This document shows, piece after piece, positions 53,544 through 62,161 of a DNA stretch of 64,000 nucleotides; the stretch's first letter is position 1, and each line of letters opens with the position of its first letter. The notes under the pieces were generated by a model, which was not told the origin of the DNA, did no database searches, and was given only the letters and a program-made list of their open reading frames with translations. A program made the translations under genes and the position numbers. The DNA lies in assembly GCF_019879105.1 (NCBI RefSeq), contig NZ_CP082249.1:3782001-3846000 (forward strand), in the 5' to 3' direction. Source of the DNA: Natrinema sp. SYSU A 869 (GTDB lineage Archaea; Halobacteriota; Halobacteria; Halobacteriales; Natrialbaceae).

Positions 53544-54776
53544 ATGAAGATCATCAAGGACAGCGTCCACGACCACATTCAGGTCGACGGCATCGCCCGC
53601 GACCTGCTGGACACGCCGGCGGTACAGCGGTTGCGCCACATTAGTCAACTCGGAACCGTCTCCCTGGTTTACCCCTCGGCTAACCACACTCGCTTCGAGC
53701 ATAGTCTCGGGGTCTACCACCTCGCCTGCGAGGCCCTCGAGCGACTCGGCGTCGAGGGGCAGCAAGCGGCGCGAGTCCACGCTGCGGCCTTGCTCCACGA
53801 CGTCGGCCACGGGCCGTTCAGTCACAATATCGAGATGCTAACCTACCGCCGAACGGGGCGATACCACGACGACGTCCACGATCTGCTCGCGGACGGGGCT
53901 ATCGGGGACGTGCTGCGAGACCACGACCTCGAGCCCGAGACGGTTGCGGACTTGGTCGCCGGCGAGGGCCGGTTCGGCCAGCTTGTCTCGGGCGAGCTCG
54001 ACGTGGATCGGATGGACTATCTGGTGCGTGACGCCCACCACACCGGCGTTCCCTACGGGACGATCGATCACGGCCGGCTCGTCCGGGAACTGACCTTCGC
54101 CAACGGCGAACTCGTCCTCGACGAGGGCAACGTCCAGACGGCCGAGAGCCTGCTGGTCGCGCGGGCGCTGATGAACCCGACCGTCTACAGTCACAGCGTC
54201 GCCCGGATCAGCAAGGCGATGCTCCGCCGGGCGGCCGAACGGCTGCTCAAGGCTCCCGAGACGGACATCGACGCCGAGACCCTCCAGCGGATGGACGATC
54301 ACGATCTGACCGTCGCCCTGCGCTCGTGTGTGGAGACGAGCGAATTTTCTCGTCGGCTGGACCAGCGGGATCTGTTCAAACGGGCGGTGTGGGCCGAGAT
54401 GGACGACGTGCCGGGCGGGATCATCGAGGCCGATCACGCGGCGATTCGCGAGTTCGAGCGCGAGATCAGCGATCGAGCGGAGGTCGATCCGGCACACGTC
54501 ATCCTCGACGTGCCGAGTCGCCCGTCGATGACGGAGTCGACGACCCGCGTGATGGTCAACGGTGAGATCCGTCAGCTGGGCCAGCAGTCGCCACTCGTGG
54601 AGGCGCTGCGTGCAGCTCAGTACTCCCAATGGCGACTCGGCGTCTACTCGCCGACCGATCTGCGCGATCGAGTTGGCCGGGCCGCAGTGGACGTGCTCGG
54701 CCTGGACATCAACGGTGCGCTGGTCAGCGACGTCCGGGACGGGATGGACGCGACGTTGGATCAGTTCGTCGACTAG
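53544..54776 (+). CDS. HD-domain phosphohydrolase (dGTPase/SAMHD1-like)
   Basis: A 410-residue protein with an HD domain. The motif residues are seen in HTRFEHSLGVYHLA, ALLHDVGHGPFSHNIE (HD pair) and SGELDVDRMDYLVRDAHHTG (distal Asp). This layout is shared with SAMHD1 and bacterial YdhJ/dGTPase relatives, so a (d)NTP triphosphohydrolase role is plausible. C-terminal domain (about residues 250-410) is uncharacterised. Confidence 0.9.
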   Translation: MKIIKDSVHDHIQVDGIARDLLDTPAVQRLRHISQLGTVSLVYPSANHTRFEHSLGVYHLACEALERLGVEGQQAARVHAAALLHDVGHGPFSHNIEMLTYRRTGRYHDDVHDLLADGAIGDVLRDHDLEPETVADLVAGEGRFGQLVSGELDVDRMDYLVRDAHHTGVPYGTIDHGRLVRELTFANGELVLDEGNVQTAESLLVARALMNPTVYSHSVARISKAMLRRAAERLLKAPETDIDAETLQRMDDHDLTVALRSCVETSEFSRRLDQRDLFKRAVWAEMDDVPGGIIEADHAAIREFEREISDRAEVDPAHVILDVPSRPSMTESTTRVMVNGEIRQLGQQSPLVEALRAAQYSQWRLGVYSPTDLRDRVGRAAVDVLGLDINGALVSDVRDGMDATLDQFVD

Positions 54777-54904
54777 CGGTTCTCGGCGGCTGTAATAGCC
54801 GATTTCTCAGACGAGGTGGTCGGGGCAGCCAATCGGACCGGAGCAGTTCAGGGTAGCCGATTCAGGCTCGCTCCTTATCCCCATTCGATGGAGAGAACGA
54901 CGCG

Positions 54905-55114
54905 ATGAGTGAATTTGTGAGTCGTCTTTCGATCCTGCTCGTCGTAGCGACCGCGGTCGCCGTGGCACTGGTCGGCTGGGCTGGCGGATTTCTCACCGTC
55001 GAAGCGTTCGGCCGGTCGCGCTCCGCCGTGATCGTCGGGCTCTCCCTCCTCGTTCTCTCCGGACTGATCGCCGTCCTGTACGAACCGCTCGAGATCGAGG
55101 ACGAATCGAACTGA
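54905..55114 (+). CDS. Small two-helix membrane protein
   Basis: A 69-residue protein with two hydrophobic helices (about 8-30 and 38-60) and a short acidic tail. Family not recognised. It is 55 bases upstream of the amidohydrolase gene on the same strand. Confidence 0.65.
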   Translation: MSEFVSRLSILLVVATAVAVALVGWAGGFLTVEAFGRSRSAVIVGLSLLVLSGLIAVLYEPLEIEDESN

Positions 55115-55169
55115 ATCGGTGCCGGTCGGACCCCGAACCGTTGAAGGCGCTGACCGAGAACTGACGCGT

Positions 55170-56213
55170 ATGGAACGAACGGGAACGATTCTCCGCGGCC
55201 GCGAGTTCGAACCCGTCGAGGGACGGGTCGTCATCGACGACGACGGTTGCATCGAGGCCATCGAGGAAACCCCGGTCGAGAGCGACGATATCATCCTCCC
55301 GGCGTTCGTCAACGCCCACACTCACATCGGTGATTCGATCGCCAAGGAGGCCGGCGGTGGCCTCTCGCTCGAGGAACTCGTCGCGCCGCCGGACGGCCTG
55401 AAACATCGGCTACTCCGGGACGCTTCTCGAAACGAACTCGTGACCGCGATGGAGCAGTCGCTGCGATTCATGCAGCAAGCGGGGACGGCCGCCTGTCTGG
55501 ACTTCCGCGAGGGTGGCGTCGAGGGCGTTCGCATGCTCGAGGACGCCGCGGACGACCTCGCGATCGACGCGCTCTCGTTCGCTCGCGGCTCCGTCGACGC
55601 GATGCACGCCGGCAACGGGTTTGGCGCGAGCGGCGCGAACGACGACAACTTCGATCAGGAACGGACGGCGACCCGCGAGGCGGGCAAGCCGTTCGGCATC
55701 CACGCCGGCGAGGTCGATGAGAGCGATATCAACCCGGCGCTGGACCTCGATCCGGACTTTCTGGTGCACATGGTCCACCCCGAACAGGTTCACCTAGAGC
55801 GAATCGCGGACAGCGAGATTCCGATCGTCGTCTGTCCGCGTTCGAATCTCGTGACCGACGTCGGACTGTCGCCCTACGAGGAACTACACGAGCGGACGAC
55901 GCTCGCGCTCGGGACGGACAACGTGATGCTCAACTCGCCGTCGATGTTCCGGGAGATGGAGTTCCTGGCAAAGCTCTCGGAGCTACCGGCTACAGAAATC
56001 CTCCGAATGGCGACGGTAAACGGTGCCGAGATCGCCGACCTCGAGTACGGCCTGATCGAACCCGGACGGGAGGCCCGCCTGTTGGTCCTCGGCGGCGACT
56101 CGGACAACCTCATTGGCGCGCGGGACCCGGTCCGGGCCGTGGTTCGCCGAGCGGGGGTCGACGACGTTCGCGAGGTCGTCTCCGGCGCGGACGTCGACGA
56201 GAGCGCGAGCTAA
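55170..56213 (+). CDS. Amidohydrolase-family protein (chlorohydrolase/deaminase-like)
   Basis: A 347-residue TIM-barrel metal hydrolase. The metal motif NAHTHIGDS, the later HAGEVDES and the catalytic Asp in LGTDNVMLNSPSMFREM define the family. Closest in style to cytosine/SAH/guanine deaminase-like members. The start at 55170 (MERTGTILRG) is chosen over 55119, which would need a non-conserved extension. Confidence 0.87.
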   Translation: MERTGTILRGREFEPVEGRVVIDDDGCIEAIEETPVESDDIILPAFVNAHTHIGDSIAKEAGGGLSLEELVAPPDGLKHRLLRDASRNELVTAMEQSLRFMQQAGTAACLDFREGGVEGVRMLEDAADDLAIDALSFARGSVDAMHAGNGFGASGANDDNFDQERTATREAGKPFGIHAGEVDESDINPALDLDPDFLVHMVHPEQVHLERIADSEIPIVVCPRSNLVTDVGLSPYEELHERTTLALGTDNVMLNSPSMFREMEFLAKLSELPATEILRMATVNGAEIADLEYGLIEPGREARLLVLGGDSDNLIGARDPVRAVVRRAGVDDVREVVSGADVDESAS

Positions 56214-56231
56214 CGTCGGCTCAGGCCGGCG

Positions 56232-56732
56232 TCAGTCGAGTCGCTCGGACGTCTCCGCGTGTTCCCGTGAGAGTTCGACGTATCGGTCGGCCGTCGCCTC
56301 GAGATGGGGGTCGTCGATCTCCGTCTTCGGTTCCGCAGGCGTGCCGGCGACGAGCGTGGACTCGGGGACCTCGGTGCCCTCGGTGACGACGCTGCCGGCA
56401 GCGACGACCGCGCCCTCACCGACGTGAGCGCCGTCGAGGACGACCGCGCTCATCCCGACCAGCGCGCGCTCGGCGACGGTGGCGTCGTGGATGATGGCGC
56501 TGTGGCCGACCGTCGAGTACGGCGCGAGTTCGGCCGTCTCGTGGAGGACGGCGTTATCTTGGACGTTGGCTCCCTCGCCGACGACGATCGTCCCGTGATC
56601 GCCACGCAGCGTCGTGTTCGGCCAGACGCTGGCGTCCGCCTCGATGACGACGTCGCCGATGACGACTGCAGCGTCGTCGACGTACGCGGAGTCGGCTATC
56701 TGCGGTTCCATCCCGTCGAACGATCGTAGCAT
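56232..56732 (-). CDS. Gamma-class carbonic anhydrase family protein
   Basis: A 166-residue left-handed beta-helix protein (hexapeptide repeats such as IGDVVIEADASVWPNTTLRGD and VVGEGANVQDNAVLHE). The three zinc-ligand His positions are represented by the His in LHET, the His in VGHSAIIHD and the second His there. Likely a Cam-like carbonic anhydrase or a YrdA-type relative. With the beta-carbonic anhydrase at 60.8 kb interrupted, this one might be the remaining enzyme in this region. Confidence 0.87.
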   Translation of the reverse strand: MLRSFDGMEPQIADSAYVDDAAVVIGDVVIEADASVWPNTTLRGDHGTIVVGEGANVQDNAVLHETAELAPYSTVGHSAIIHDATVAERALVGMSAVVLDGAHVGEGAVVAAGSVVTEGTEVPESTLVAGTPAEPKTEIDDPHLEATADRYVELSREHAETSERLD

Positions 56733-57036
56733 AGCCGTTTCTGGCTCGAGAACCGTCTTGAAGGTGCCTATCGGAACCGACGCTGTTCGCACCGAACTGG
56801 CTCGAGTTTCGGTTGAACAAGTTATTTACTATGCCAAACAGACTCGAACATACTACTTACTACAACCAACACACTTTGGCACTATGGCTAATACCCAGCC
56901 CCGAAAATATGGTGCTGGCGGCATACTACCGTCCAGACGGACACCAGTTGCCGCCGTGTCATCCCCTACCCCCACCCCGAACCACTCCCCCGGTTCGGTA
57001 TCCCCCTTTCGCTTCTTGGTTCCGGGCCGTTCGAGC
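56733..57036. other. Spacer with an AT-rich segment, no supported gene
   Basis: Between the gamma-carbonic anhydrase and DUF3006 genes. It contains an AT-rich stretch at 56815-56900 (with TTATTTACTAT), which may hold promoters. A frame from 56884 (MANTQPRKYGAGGILPSRR) is possible but runs through the antisense of the DUF3006 gene. Confidence 0.5.
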
Positions 57037-57324
57037 CTACTCCTCGTCCCGATCGACGTCGGACAGTCGTTCCGAGAGTCGATCGAACCGTTCCCGCGTC
57101 AACTCCCGACGCTCGCGTTCGACCTCCTCGCGATAGGTGGCCTCGAGTAGGGTTTCCTCGTCGACGGTTACCTCGAAGACTGCACCCTCGTGTCGGCCGT
57201 CCTCGGGCAGCGTCTCGATGGTGACGATCCGCTCGCCGATCACGTCCCCGTCCGCTTCGAGCAGGAGAACCGCTGTCTCCCCGTCGACGATACGGTCGAG
57301 AACCGCGGTGTGTGTTTCACTCAT
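57037..57324 (-). CDS. DUF3006 family protein
   Basis: A 95-residue protein. The N-terminal half (AVLDRIVDGETAVLLLEADG) is the DUF3006 motif, a small beta-barrel-like fold, followed by a charged helix (EEVERERRELTRERFDRLSER). Function unknown; in bacteria the domain often accompanies MBL-fold ComEC-like hydrolases. Confidence 0.82.
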   Translation of the reverse strand: MSETHTAVLDRIVDGETAVLLLEADGDVIGERIVTIETLPEDGRHEGAVFEVTVDEETLLEATYREEVERERRELTRERFDRLSERLSDVDRDEE

Positions 57325-57429
57325 CGGGCATCGGGGTACGATACGTATGGCAGTGCCATCAATCAGTGGACCGCATCCGAGGGATACCCACCAACGTTTA
57401 CGGGCCCCGCCGGTGGAGTCGTCACCGGA

Positions 57430-57684
57430 ATGCTCGAGCTATATCAGGCCGAAGGCTGTCCACATTCCGGGAAGGTCCGAGAGAAACTTACCGACCTCGG
57501 CGTTTCCTACACCATCCATAACCCGCGACTGGTCAGCGGCGAGGTGCGCAACGAGCAGACCCACGCGGAACTGACGGAACTCGGCGGGCAGGATCAGATC
57601 CCGTATCTCATCGACACTGATCGGCAGGAGGCGCTCTACGAGAGCGACGATATCGTCGACTATCTCGAGGAACACTACGGCTAA
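57430..57684 (+). CDS. Glutaredoxin / GST N-terminal-like thioredoxin-fold protein
   Basis: An 84-residue thioredoxin-fold protein. The active-site motif is CPHS (GCPHSGKVREKL), a monothiol-like CxxS. The cis-proline region (QIPYLIDT) and the final helix (ESDDIVDYLEEHYG) match GST N-terminal/glutaredoxin domains. Haloarchaea use gamma-glutamylcysteine rather than glutathione, so the partner thiol is uncertain. Confidence 0.85.
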   Translation: MLELYQAEGCPHSGKVREKLTDLGVSYTIHNPRLVSGEVRNEQTHAELTELGGQDQIPYLIDTDRQEALYESDDIVDYLEEHYG

Positions 57685-57885
57685 CGGCGGGAGCGAGGAC
57701 CGCGGTACCGCTCTCGAGTACCGACGGACCGTCTCGGAGCGATATCGAGTCGGTCCCGTGATCGTCGTTGGCATCGGTTTCAGTGCCCTGTCTCTTGCGT
57801 GCCCGTCGCCGTCGACGAACCGGCACACCGTCTGGATGATGGTGAGAGGATGCTGGGGAACAGGACGGAGCCGGAGTTCGGAGCG

Positions 57886-58446
57886 CTACGCCAACTCGAG
57901 GGCGGTCCCGAGATCCGACTTAACGGTGTCGACCTTGCTGCGATCGTATAGCGCCGCGGCCGGGTGAAACGCCGGCACGACGGTCCGCCCCTCGCGCTCG
58001 AATTCCCGGCCGTGCAGGTCGGTGATCGTCTCGCCGGTCTCGAGTAGTTCGTCCGTCGCGAAACTCCCCAGCGGGACGAGCACGGCCGGATCGACGCGCT
58101 CGATCTCGGCCTCGAGGACCGGCCACCAGGCCTCGATCTCGTCGACGTGGGGATCGCGGTTCTCCGGCGGCCGCACCTTGACCAGGTTGGTGATGTACAG
58201 GTCCCGCCGGTCGTAGCCGATCGCCTCGAGCGCGCGGTCCAATTGTTGTCCGGCTTGTCCGACGAAGGGTTCGCCCTGATTGACCTCCTGCTTGCCCGGG
58301 GCCTCGCCGATGAGCATCACGTCTGCCGACAGCGGTCCGATGCCTGGAACGAATCGGTCGGGATCGAACTGGTCGTCCGGTACCGCCTCGAGCGCGTCCG
58401 CGAACACTGTCTTGAACTCCCAGTCAGTCGACGGCTGATCTGTCAT
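57886..58446 (-). CDS. Uracil-DNA glycosylase family protein (family 4/5-like) lacking cysteines
   Basis: A 186-residue protein with UDG superfamily motifs: GEAPGKQEVNQGEPFVGQAG (motif A), YITNLVKVRPPENRDP and the terminal HPAAALYDRS (motif B). Typical family 4 enzymes bind a 4Fe-4S cluster with four Cys; this protein contains no Cys at all. It may be a cluster-free derivative. Would remove uracil from DNA in base excision repair if active. Confidence 0.83.
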   Translation of the reverse strand: MTDQPSTDWEFKTVFADALEAVPDDQFDPDRFVPGIGPLSADVMLIGEAPGKQEVNQGEPFVGQAGQQLDRALEAIGYDRRDLYITNLVKVRPPENRDPHVDEIEAWWPVLEAEIERVDPAVLVPLGSFATDELLETGETITDLHGREFEREGRTVVPAFHPAAALYDRSKVDTVKSDLGTALELA

Positions 58447-58738
58447 CGCGGGGGGCTACGACCATCTTAAGGAAACACCTTTTCGCTGCGTATTCCGCCG
58501 TCTCATCCGATACATGACCGTACCAGCAGTCGAGTTCCAGTGTCGATCTCAACAGTCAGTCATCGACTTGAGCGGCGGCATACCAGGGTCGCCGACGTCT
58601 CGCCGACCGACCGCTCGCAACGCGTCGATCATCTCGACGCTACGAGTCCGTACCGCTCGAGTCCACACGAGACGGATCATCCGCGGGCATATGCATGCTG
58701 TATCGATTTCCCTCAACCAGGCGGAGGGTGAAGAACAG

Positions 58739-58900
58739 ATGGCATTCAAACCGCCGGTCAAGTGTCCGATCTGCTGTGACGTGCTCGAACTCGACCGGAC
58801 GCTCGAGGATCACCTCGTCGAGAACCACTCTCACGTCGAAGTCGCCCGCTACGTCGCCTCCCACTCCGACCAAGCCGATATTCAGCCGATCTCGGACTGA
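58739..58900 (+). CDS. C2H2-like zinc-finger micro-protein
   Basis: A 53-residue protein: MAFKPPVKCPICCDVLELD followed by RTLEDHLVENHSH. Cys-x2-Cys and His-x4-His arrangement give one classical C2H2 zinc finger. Many haloarchaeal micro-proteins of this size bind zinc. A longer upstream frame (from 58514) has non-halophilic composition and was not used. Confidence 0.72.
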   Translation: MAFKPPVKCPICCDVLELDRTLEDHLVENHSHVEVARYVASHSDQADIQPISD

Positions 58901-59009
58901 ACAGCGCCGCAGTCGACTACGGTACGACCGCCCCGCGCGGTAGCGATCGATCGAATCTATCCGAACCGTCGGCCGACCGTCTCCCAGGAGACGCCGGTTC
59001 GGTGGTTCG

Positions 59010-60446
59010 TTACCGTCGTCTATCGGCAACGCGCTCCTCTCCGGTCTCCTGGCTCACAACCTCGTAGAGCAGCGCGCGCCCGCCGTCAGCGGTCGGCCGC
59101 AAGATTCGCCCGAGTCGCTGCGTGAACTCGCGTTCGCTGCCGCTGCCCGAGAGTACGATTGCGACGTTTGCATCGGGTACGTCGACGCCCTCGTCGAGCA
59201 CGTTCGAGGTCGCGATCCGGGTGTAGGTCCCCTCGCGGAAGCGCTCCAAGATCTCCCGTCGCTCCGCGGCACCGGTCTGATGGGTGATCGTCGGGATCAG
59301 AAACCGCTCGCTGACGTCGTACGCGAGGTCGTTGTGGGCCGTAAAGACGATCGTCCGCTCGCCGCGATGGTCGTCGAGGATGTCCGTGAGCGCCTCGAGC
59401 TTGTTCTCACTGCCGAGCATGAGCTCTCGTGCGCGCTGGCGGGCGAGCAGTGCCTTGCGGGCCTCGGGGTCGTTGCCGGATCGCTTGACGAGTTCCTGGT
59501 AGTCCGAGCCGCTGCGCATGTCGATACCCGACTTCGCGAGGTAATCCGTGAAGATTTTCTGATTTCGCTCGTACTCCTCGCGCTCTTCGGGAGTGAGTGA
59601 GACCGCGAGTCGCTTAACGTCGTAGTTTGCGAGGTGATCGCCTGCGAGTTCGTCCACGTCGATCCGGTGGACCAGCGGTCCAACAATCTCCTCGACGACC
59701 TCGTGTGCCCCATCGGGCCGCTCGAACGTCGCGGTCAGCCCGAGCCGTGCCGGCACAGCGAGCAGCCGCGCGATCTCGCGATACCCCTCGCCGCCGAGGT
59801 GGTGGACCTCGTCGAAGACGACGCAACCGAACCGGTCGCCGACCGAATCCGCTTTGAGATACGCTGAATCGTACGTCGAGACGGTGATTGGCTCGAGGCG
59901 CTGTTCCCCGCCACCGAAGCGGCCGATCGGGTTTCCAAACTCGCGCTCGAGTTCGCGTTCCCACTGCTCGAGTAGGTCGATCGTCGGGACGACGACGAGC
60001 GTCGGGACCGAGAGCCGCTCGATCGCTTTCAACGCGATAACCGTCTTCCCGCTGCCGGTCGGGAGTTCGAGGACGCCGGCAGGCGCTCGCTCGACGGACT
60101 CGAGAGCGGGGCTGTCGGCCCACCGATCCGTTTCGAGCCAGGCCTCGAGCGCCGTCGCCTGATAGTCGCGGAGTTCGTACGCCGACCGGAGATCCGAGAC
60201 GGACTCGAGGTCGAGGACGCGATCGTCGACCGCGGCCGCTGTCGTCAGTAGTGCTGCTCGCAGGTCGGCATATCTGCCGGCCGGGACGCGCCAGCCATCG
60301 GTCCGTGGATCAGCCTCGAGATCCGGGACCGACGTTCGGATCGACGACGGCGAGACGGATGTGTTCTCGAGGCCATCGATCCGAATCGTCCCGTCCTCAT
60401 ACCGGAGTTCGATCGTCGTTGATTCGTCGGCTGAAGCCCGCGTCAC
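59010..60446 (-). CDS. XPB/Rad25-like superfamily 2 helicase
   Basis: A 478-residue DNA helicase from the GTG at 60446. The N-terminal DNA-damage-recognition-like region precedes YELRDYQATALEAWL. Walker A is LPTGSGKTVIAL, motif II DEVHHLGG, motif III LTATFERPDG and motif VI QRLGRILRPT. The GTG start is supported by a TATA-like CGTATATG (about 60470-60480, minus strand) at leaderless spacing. Archaeal XPB often pairs with the nuclease Bax1; no such gene is adjacent. Confidence 0.88.
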   Translation of the reverse strand: MTRASADESTTIELRYEDGTIRIDGLENTSVSPSSIRTSVPDLEADPRTDGWRVPAGRYADLRAALLTTAAAVDDRVLDLESVSDLRSAYELRDYQATALEAWLETDRWADSPALESVERAPAGVLELPTGSGKTVIALKAIERLSVPTLVVVPTIDLLEQWERELEREFGNPIGRFGGGEQRLEPITVSTYDSAYLKADSVGDRFGCVVFDEVHHLGGEGYREIARLLAVPARLGLTATFERPDGAHEVVEEIVGPLVHRIDVDELAGDHLANYDVKRLAVSLTPEEREEYERNQKIFTDYLAKSGIDMRSGSDYQELVKRSGNDPEARKALLARQRARELMLGSENKLEALTDILDDHRGERTIVFTAHNDLAYDVSERFLIPTITHQTGAAERREILERFREGTYTRIATSNVLDEGVDVPDANVAIVLSGSGSEREFTQRLGRILRPTADGGRALLYEVVSQETGEERVADRRR

Positions 60447-60847
60447 GGGACACAATCAGGGGAGGACGTACATATACGGTCGGATATTCGGCGGCTCGAG
60501 AAGGCTGTCGCAGCCGCTGACTGCCGTCGGTCGGCACCGACTCAGGGCAGCGTCCGTGGCGACTACTATAGTAGCCGCTGAAACGATTCACACACTGATC
60601 GCACAGCTGTCATTCGATCAGGTGTGCATTGACTTTCAGCGGCTACTATAGCGTGGCTTCACTTGCGTCGACTACCCGAGGACGATCGGCTTCGGGATAG
60701 GGTTCAGGTTGTCCGTCGCTGTCCGTGTTGATCGATTCTATCGCGTGAGGCTCCCGCCGTCTTCCGGCGGGCTACTCCCGTCATAGATGGTGGCGGTGGT
60801 TGCCGTAACGCCAATCATGATTGCTGGCACGGTATAACACACCGAAC
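60447..60847. other. Spacer with repeat element and hairpin, no gene
   Basis: About 400 bases between the helicase and the beta-carbonic anhydrase. Contains the helicase promoter, element B (60566-60651) and a hairpin at 60753-60771 (CCCGCCG / CGGCGGG, 5-nt loop). Confidence 0.7.
60566..60651. mobile_element. 86-bp palindromic MITE-like element, copy B
   Basis: Same length as copy A, opposite orientation, 76 of 86 positions identical by hand count. Terminal 18-bp inverted repeats are perfect (CTATAGTAGCCGCTGAAA). Compared with copy A, the A-to-G change in the left arm is matched by a T-to-C change in the right arm, so pairing is kept. Confidence 0.85.
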
Positions 60848-61801
60848 ATGGTGGAGCCGACTGACCAATCCGACCCAGACACTGGACAGGTGTTCGAGTC
60901 GATTGAAGAGCGAGTCGATCAGCGGGACGACTGGGCACGCCGCCGTCGAAAAGAGCTTCCCACGGATAAGCAGTTACTCGTCATTGCGTGCATGGACGAA
61001 CGAATCCCTGTCGAAGATGCACTCGGTATTTCCCTGGGTGACGCCCAAATATTCCGAAATGCCGGCGGGAAGGTGACTGACGATGTCATCCGAAGCGCCG
61101 CGCTGACCACGAACTTCTTCGACACGACGGAAATCATCGTCGTCAATCACACGGATTGCGGGATGATGAGCGCACTGGACGAGGCTGTCGCCGAAGGGCT
61201 CGAGGCCGCCGCTGGCGGTAGCCTCGACGATATCGATCTCAATCCCGCACTCCCCAGTTTAGATATTGGTGATGCCTCGATCGCCGAGTGGGTCTCGATG
61301 ACCGACGACATTGATGAGGCGTGCCAGGCCCAAATCGACTATCTCGAGGACCATCCGCTTATACTGATGAACAGGCGCAATACCACGGCCTTCAGGCCGT
61401 GAATACGCGCCGTAAGCTTGATTGTTCGACCCCACTATACACCTCTTGTGCGCGGAGAACTGGCAGTTGACTCGGTGTTTGCCACGGCGCGAGCCGAAAT
61501 CAAACAAGTGAGCCGACCGCGCCGACCGACACAAAACAAGACACCTCCGAGCCGTCAACGCGGTAGGAGTAACGGCTTCGTGGCAGAGCCAGCGCCGTCG
61601 GTCGCAAACCGTAGACTCCCAACCGTCAGGATTGACCTGCCCGGCCAACACCGGGTGGGAGGCCCGCGTCTTTAGGCGCGGGAGGATGTCACTCCAGACG
61701 AGGTCTCCGTCCACGGCTACATCTATGAAGTCGAAAGCGACGCCCTCCGCCGCCCTGGCGAACGGATATCTGAGCGGATCAACACGCGTGTCTCGGAATA
61801 A
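60848..61801 (+). pseudogene. Beta-class carbonic anhydrase interrupted by an insertion
   Basis: The first part (60848-61362) encodes most of the enzyme, with zinc ligands in CMDERIP (Cys, Asp) and NHTDCGMM (His, Cys). The last codons before the break read DHPLI. After a 330-bp insertion (61363-61692) the frame resumes with PDEVSVHGYIYEVESDAL to the stop at 61799-61801. Removing the insert gives exactly 208 codons in frame, with the split falling inside the Ile codon. As it stands the protein would end 40 bases into the insert and lose its last helix and strand. It would have hydrated CO2 to bicarbonate. Confidence 0.88.
61363..61692 (+). mobile_element. Transposase-less IS200/IS605-like element (PATE-type) inside the carbonic anhydrase gene
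   Basis: About 330 bp with no coding frame. The left part carries the perfect hairpin CACGGCC-TTCA-GGCCGTG (61384-61401). The right end carries CCCGCG-TCTTTAGG-CGCGGG followed by AGGATGTCAC, the hairpin style of haloarchaeal IS200/IS605/IS1341 (TnpB) elements. There is no target duplication, as expected for this family; the left flank ends in CTTAT. Excision would restore the host gene exactly. Confidence 0.82.
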
Positions 61802-62161
61802 CAGACGTCCATCCCGCGATTTCTGTCCTTGTCGATCTGTTCACGATAGTGACCGATATCCGCTCTTCGATGAGTGAGCGTCGAAGCGTGCTGAATTCCC
61901 GCTCCGTATTCATACTGTCGGACAGAACTAGTTGACTATCGATCGCTGAATTCGTCTGTCTCTAAAGTCGACGGACGATCTTTCGCAGTCGAATCTGCAG
62001 TGACCTCTGTCCGACAGTATCACTACGGCATACAGAGCCCCTCCGTAATGGGGACCATCCGCAGGAATCAGGAGGCATGTGTAGTGACCGCTCTGCTCAG
62101 CAACTTGATCACGGATCCGGGTACCTCAACCCTTTTATTACCGCTGTTCGTTGACTGGCAT
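61802..62161. other. Spacer with a 109-bp inverted-repeat element and the grpE promoter
   Basis: About 360 bases without a gene. It holds the element at 61912-62020 and, near its end, CCTTTTATTA (62131-62140), a TATA box about 27 nt before the grpE ATG. Confidence 0.7.
61912..62020. mobile_element. 109-bp element with 15-bp perfect terminal inverted repeats
   Basis: ATACTGTCGGACAGA (61912-61926) and its exact complement (62006-62020) enclose 79 bases with no reading frame. Layout is that of a MITE. No target-site duplication is obvious. Confidence 0.6.

Noticed and set aside
56884-57150. Frame beginning MANTQPRKYGAGGILP
   Set aside because: Second half is antisense to DUF3006; Pro/Ser-rich composition suggests chance.
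60753-60771. Hairpin upstream of the beta-carbonic anhydrase considered as another IS end
   Set aside because: The stem alone is too short and lacks the TTTAGG-type loop and flanking sequence of the IS ends in this window.
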